A stretch of 64,000 nt of DNA from an uncultured Oscillospiraceae bacterium. Lineage in GTDB: Bacteria > Bacillota > Clostridia > Oscillospirales > Ruminococcaceae. Shown one piece after another: positions 60,457 to 64,000 of the stretch (within the stretch, counting starts at the first letter, position 1; every line of letters begins with the position of its first letter). Position numbers and translations under genes: made by a program. A model generated the notes under the pieces. The model did not search any database. It was not told where the DNA came from and was given only the letters and a program-made list of their open reading frames with translations. Location: positions 70,386 to 134,385 of the forward strand of contig CAJUAN010000006.1 in assembly GCA_910584715.1 (NCBI GenBank), given 5' to 3'.

Positions 60457-60526
60457 ATCCCGCAGACTGTCAAATTCTTGCAAACATCAGCTTACGACAA
60501 ACTTACGGCAATATTTAAAATTTCCC

Positions 60527-60632
60527 GACCCCGTTCCGGTATGCCGAAACGGGGTCAAGTACTCTTTGACGGCTGCGACATGCACGCCAAATACAAAGGC
60601 ACCGACGTCCGTCGATGTCCTTGTATTTTTAT
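60527..60632 (+). other. two hairpins in the gap before apgM, possible small RNA
   Basis: GACCCCGTTCCGG (60527-60539) pairs with CCGAAACGGGGTC (60544-60556) with one mismatch and a TATG loop. AAATACAAAGGCACCGACG pairs imperfectly with CGTCGATGTCCTTGTATTT (about 60589-60628) and ends in TTTTTAT like a plus-strand terminator. The 218-base gap 60457-60674 has no gene and no clear promoter. Confidence 0.5.
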
Positions 60633-60674
60633 ATGCTTTTTTCAATTTTTTTATTACTTATTATGTGCTAATCA

Positions 60675-61889
60675 TTATTTATGAAGGTCAATGAAGTATC
60701 TCATAATAGACGATCCCTTTTCAATGTACAAGCCTGTTTCGGCTGCTGTTTTTTCAGTAAATGCAGGTTTTCCGTCAACCTTTACACTTTTAGTGTATAT
60801 CATAAACGGCACTGCATCATTTGTATGTGTTTTCAAGGCAAGAGGAGTGGGGTGGTCGGGCAGTATCATTATTTTGAAGTCGTCATACCTATTAAGTTCG
60901 GGAAGCATTGTACCAAGAATTTCTTTGTCAATAATTTCAATTGCCTTTACCTTGTTTTCTATTTCATGTCTGTGACCGCATTCGTCTGGAGCTTCAACGT
61001 GTATATAAACAAAATCCTGACCATTTTCAAGCTCTTTGAGAGCGGCTTCTGCCTTTCCTCTGAAGTTTGTATCGATGTATCCCGTTGCTCCGCTAACGTT
61101 GACAACGTTCATGCCAGCAAATTTGCCGATGCCTTTAAGTAAGTCTACCGCGGATATCATAGACCCTTTCAGACCATAACATTTAAAGAAATTATCAAGG
61201 TTTGCTCTTACACCTTCGCCCCAAAGCCAGATACAGTTTGCAGGACGCAGACCGCGTTCGATCCTTGCTTTGTTAACAGGGTGGTCTTTAAGCAGATCAT
61301 AGCTTTTTTTCATCATATCAAAAAGCTTTTCTGCGTTAGGATGATCAGGAACATAGTCCGTAACCTTTCGTCCTGTAATATCATGAGGAGGCGTGAGAGT
61401 GCCCACGTCAAGAGTACCATTGTTCCAGATAAGGCAGTGACGATAACTTACCCCGCTGTAAAGCTTGAATTCATCATTGTCAAAGTGTGAAGCAAGAAAT
61501 TTTACGAGTTTTTCGGCTTCTTCAGTAGAAATGTCATCAGCACAATAATCAACAAGGGTTCTGTCTTCAAATTTCGGATCGTCTGATACCGTTACAAGGT
61601 TGCACCTGAAAGAAACGTCACTGGGAAGCATATCTATTCCAATAGAACCTGCTTCAAGCGGGGAACGTCCTGTATAACATACGGCAGGATCATAACCCAA
61701 AACGGAGAGATTAGCAACATCTGAACCGGGTTTCATTCCGTCGGCAACAGTCTTGACAAGTCCTATTACAGAATTTTTAGCAAGTATATCCATATTTGGA
61801 GTAAATGATTTACTCATTGGTGTTTCTCCGCCAAGTTCCTTGAGTGGATAATCAGCCATGCCATCACAAAGCAAAACAACGTATTTCAT
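60675..61889 (-). CDS. apgM: 2,3-bisphosphoglycerate-independent phosphoglycerate mutase, archaeal type
   Basis: Metal-dependent glycolytic mutase of the alkaline-phosphatase superfamily, 404 residues. VVLLCDGMADYPLKELGGETP (D-G-M-x-D), PGSDVANLSVLGYDP (the phosphorylated serine) and ILPDHPTPLALKTHTND are the archaeal-type (ApgM) blocks. It is also related to cofactor-independent homoserine kinases. The ATG at 61889 is chosen over one seven codons upstream because AAGAAGAG lies between them. Unlike pyk it is isolated, next to tRNA genes. Confidence 0.9.
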   Translation of the reverse strand: MKYVVLLCDGMADYPLKELGGETPMSKSFTPNMDILAKNSVIGLVKTVADGMKPGSDVANLSVLGYDPAVCYTGRSPLEAGSIGIDMLPSDVSFRCNLVTVSDDPKFEDRTLVDYCADDISTEEAEKLVKFLASHFDNDEFKLYSGVSYRHCLIWNNGTLDVGTLTPPHDITGRKVTDYVPDHPNAEKLFDMMKKSYDLLKDHPVNKARIERGLRPANCIWLWGEGVRANLDNFFKCYGLKGSMISAVDLLKGIGKFAGMNVVNVSGATGYIDTNFRGKAEAALKELENGQDFVYIHVEAPDECGHRHEIENKVKAIEIIDKEILGTMLPELNRYDDFKIMILPDHPTPLALKTHTNDAVPFMIYTKSVKVDGKPAFTEKTAAETGLYIEKGSSIMRYFIDLHK

Positions 61890-61924
61890 AATAAACTCTT
61901 CTTTCTTCATAAATTATTGGTATA

Positions 61925-61957
61925 GAAAAATCCCACGCTCCAAAGAGCATGGGATTT
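61925..61957 (-). terminator. terminator of tRNA-Pro
   Basis: Minus strand AAAATCCCATGCTC pairs with GAGCGTGGGATTTTT (one wobble) around TTTG, just downstream of the tRNA. Confidence 0.88.
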
Positions 61958-61965
61958 TAAATATA

Positions 61966-62042
61966 TGGTCGGAGTGACGGGACTTGAACCCACGGCCTCT
62001 ACCACCCCAAGGTAGCGCGCTACCAATCTGCGCCACACCCCG
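61966..62042 (-). tRNA. tRNA-Pro (GGG anticodon)
   Basis: On the minus strand CGGGGTG pairs with the CACTCCG 3' side, the anticodon arm CTACC-TTGGGGT-GGTAG gives GGG, and the T arm has GGTTCAAGTCC; CCA is encoded. Confidence 0.95.
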
Positions 62043-62209
62043 AACAACATAAATTATTATATCACAATATAATTCTATTGTCAATAGTTTTTTTGCAATT
62101 TATAATTTGTTTAAATTATTTTTGCTTTTTATCAAAAAAAGTTAGGGATTCTTACTTTTTGTATATTCCGTCCAGACAGCCACACTTGCATGGTCAAATA
62201 GCTGTGATG

Positions 62210-62335
62210 TTGTACAATAAAACTTGACACAATTCAAAGAAAGAAATAAAATGAAAAGAAAAGGAAGGTGTCAGAAATGGGACAAGCAAGAACGTATACG
62301 GAAGAATTTGGATCATAGTCAATAAAGAAGACAAG
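62210..62335 (+). mobile_element. IS3-family left end and orfA start fragment
   Basis: TGTACAATAAAACTTGACAC at 62213 looks like an IS3-family terminal repeat. An ATG at 62277 gives MGQARTYTEEF, a typical orfA start, but the frame stops after 13 codons. The 308-base stretch 62043-62350 otherwise holds AT-rich sequence and no gene. This fragment was cut off by the opposite-facing element that follows. Confidence 0.55.
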
Positions 62336-62350
62336 AAAATGTGAAAAAAG

Positions 62351-62700
62351 TTACAAATTTTCAAAATCATCTGGTGATAAACCACCGTTATTGGAATGAG
62401 GACGAATGGAATTGTAGAAGCCGAAGATATATTTGAAAAGACTGATTTTCAGTTCATCAAGAGATGAGTATGAACGACGATTCGTTTCCTCTTTTTTCAA
62501 ATATTTGAAAAAGCACTCCATAACGGCGTTGTCGTAGGGGTGACCCTTAGCGGAAAAGGATTGGATAATATTCAAATTATCCAGGTGTTTTCTGAACTCT
62601 TTGGACGTGTATTGAGAACCTCTGTCGGTGTGAAAAATTATTCCGTTTGATTTGCCTCGGTTTGCGACCGCAAGATTAACGGTATCCACTGCAATGGCAC
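62351..62700 (-). pseudogene. IS3-family transposase OrfB, C-terminal fragment
   Basis: DDE integrase core remnant of about 115 codons: FHTDRGSQYTSKEFRKHL supplies the second Asp and KGHPYDNAVMECFFKYLKKE the Glu; YNSIRPHSNNGGLSPDDF is the usual end. The N-terminal part, with the first Asp, is missing because the reading frame is broken at about 62700, where IS256-like sequence begins. It cannot be active alone. Confidence 0.85.
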
Positions 62701-63450
62701 TCCCCCAAATTTTGTGTAAAAACAAGACCAATCAACCAAAACACGGCTTGCAAGGCAAACATAATTGAAAGCTGATTTGAAACCACATCCCAATTCCGAC
62801 ACGTTACGCTCCAATGCGACACGATATTTTTCGACGCAAGATACAAAATTTTTCGCAAACTGTAATCATTGGTAAACGACGGTTTATTTTTGGTAATTTT
62901 CCGAAACTGTCGGTTAAGTCCCTCGATAATATTCGTCGTATATATTATCTTCCGCACCTCGGCGGGATATGCAAAAAACGTCGATAAAATGTCCCAGTTT
63001 TCTTCCCAGCTTTTAACGCAGCTTGGATAACTTTTCTGCCAGTTTTCTTTGAAATCAATCAGCGCGTTTAACGCCTCATCTTCGTTAATCGCCTGATAAA
63101 CTTTCTTCAAATCGGACATCAAGGACTTGATGTCTTTATAGCTGACATACCTTGTTGAAGAACGTATCTGATAATAATACATCTTTGAATTTGGGACTTC
63201 GGGAACGCTGCGTTGATTGCCTCGCGGAAGCCTGCCAGACCGTCCACACAAAACACGTAAACATCCCTTACACCGCGGTTTTTAAGGTCGTTCATTACCG
63301 ATAACCAAAATTTTTCGCTCTCATTTTCGCCGATCCATACGCCCATCCATTTGAATACCAAGAACGACATACGCCGCTTTTGTAATATATTGATGATTTT
63401 CCTTGACCTTGTAATGGATAGCGTCCATAAAAACAAAGGGATGGATGTAT
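62700..63450 (-). pseudogene. IS256-family transposase remnant, frameshifted and 5'-truncated
   Basis: Three consecutive frames carry parts of one protein: HPFVFMDAIHYKVKENHQY (near 63440), GVRDVYVFCVDGLAGFREAI (near 63250) and IIYTTNIIEGLNRQFRKITK (near 62920), the mutator-type DDE family order. Frames change near 63350 and near 63180. The N-terminal third is missing. The end near 62700, CCCCCAAATTTTGTGTAAA, resembles an element terminus. It interrupts an IS3 orfB. Confidence 0.85.
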
Positions 63451-63469
63451 ATTAAAAAAGAAGACAAGC

Positions 63470-63740
63470 AAAAATACAGCGGGGAATAAACAGACAATAG
63501 TAAATTTGTATCATTCAGGCAAAACCTATGCTCAGATACATAAGGAATACTGAGTTTCGTCATCAGCCTTGAGCAATTGGGTAAGGAAATATTCCGAGGT
63601 CAAAATCGACGACAGCACGGTCCTTACCGCCAATCAGGTCAGGGAACTGCAAAAGCGCTGCGCTCAGCTTGAGGAGGAAAACTTAATACTAAAAAAGCCA
63701 TTGCGATATTCACGCCGCACTCGGACAAAGACTGAAAGCC
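63470..63740 (+). pseudogene. IS3-family OrfA, damaged
   Basis: HTH protein OrfA in pieces: QTIVNLYHSGKTYAQIHKEY, then a TGA in place of a sense codon near 63553, then VSSSALSNWVRKYSEV and the leucine-rich coil QVRELQKRCAQLEEENLILKK. The expected end AIAIFTPHSDKD is reached only by a -1 shift at the A6G run near 63691-63697. The stop makes it non-functional as one protein. Confidence 0.8.
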
Positions 63741-64000
63741 GTCAGGCTGCTGTCAAAAGAGCACCGTGTGTCCGTTTTATGCCGTGTCTTAAACGTCAAT
63801 AGAAGCACTTATTACAAGTTTATCAACCTCAAAGAATCGAAAAGAGAGCTTGAAAATAAACGCATTCGCAGATGTATTCTTGACTTGTACGCTAAAAGCG
63901 ACAAACGGCTCGGAGCGGAAAAAATAACTTTGTGTCTTAAGCGTGATTATCGCATAAACATAAGCGTCGGCAGAGTGCGCCGGCTTATGAAAGGTATGAA
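63729..64000 (+). CDS. IS3-family transposase OrfB, N-terminal part, runs off the window
   Basis: Open to the window edge: RLKAVRLLSKEHRVSVLCRV, NVNRSTYYKFINLKESKREL, then RRCILDLYAKSDKRLGAEKI and SVGRVRRLMKGM. This is the HTH-21-type front of an IS3 OrfB. It lies -1 relative to the proper orfA end, the usual IS3 layout. The catalytic core would lie beyond 64000, so intactness cannot be judged. Confidence 0.8.

Noticed and set aside
62697..62710. Target-site duplication of the IS256-like insertion
   Set aside because: The other end of the element is truncated, so no duplication can be verified.

Overview
The window looks like chromosome of an anaerobic Firmicute of class Clostridia, most likely a Ruminococcus-like member of the Ruminococcaceae/Oscillospiraceae. 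The signs are gene orders typical of Firmicutes (tig-clpP-clpX-lon-engB; yqfC-yqfD-phoH-ybeY-dgkA-era-recO-mutS2; small SRP RNA-dnaX-ybaB-recR), sporulation-type membrane genes, strong AAGGAG ribosome binding sites, TTGACA/TATAAT promoters spaced 17 bp apart, and a secreted GH26 mannanase. The organism assignment is inference.

Layout: 1-5 kb carries rplS (cut by the window edge), lepB, rbgA, rnhB, yraN, thrC and a metallophosphoesterase. 5-12 kb is the proteostasis block tig, clpP, clpX, lon, engB. 12-15 kb is an accessory block of five small, AT-rich genes, all on the plus strand, inserted between engB and lysA. They are a P-loop kinase, a TIGR04076-type protein, a small PUA/ASCH-like protein, a GNAT acetyltransferase and a CPBP membrane protease. 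They sit in four one- or two-gene units separated by copies of one imperfectly palindromic element, with half copies at the two outer edges and a consensus promoter in front. 15-28 kb holds lysA, a nucleotidyltransferase, a YerC regulator, a methyltransferase, Hsp33, a dCMP-type deaminase, a DUF2975 pair with an XRE regulator, Tex, an ECF S component, the GH26 lipoprotein, and a minus-strand gltA-nitroreductase pair. 28-40 kb holds two TrkA proteins, an FtsA-like ATPase with an AT-hook, an ABC exporter pair, a lipoprotein and pyk. 40-53 kb holds ylbJ, yqfC/yqfD, phoH-ybeY-dgkA-era-recO-mutS2, a transglutaminase-like protein, a HAD phosphatase, an EAL-HDOD protein and rplU-rpmA. 53-60 kb holds azlCD, a protein with an RRXRR-like N-terminus, the SRP RNA, a TPR membrane protein, dnaX, ybaB and recR. 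The last 4.5 kb has a decayed lipoprotein gene, two tRNA-Gln, apgM, tRNA-Pro and a mosaic of broken IS3- and IS256-family elements.

Most of the window is ordinary housekeeping. The best candidate for something undescribed is the 12.0-15.0 kb array. Its element has two halves that are inverted copies of each other. Full elements lie between units, only a right half precedes the first gene, and only a left half follows the last. That is the arrangement expected of gene cassettes joined through a shared recombination or hairpin site, although the elements lack the canonical integron attC core and no integrase is in the window. Secondary points of interest are the RRXRR-like protein with a duplicated translation-start region, the AT-hook FtsA-like protein, structured leaders of lon and of the deaminase gene, and an L21-L27 pair lacking both the Prp protease gene and the L27 extension that Prp would cleave.
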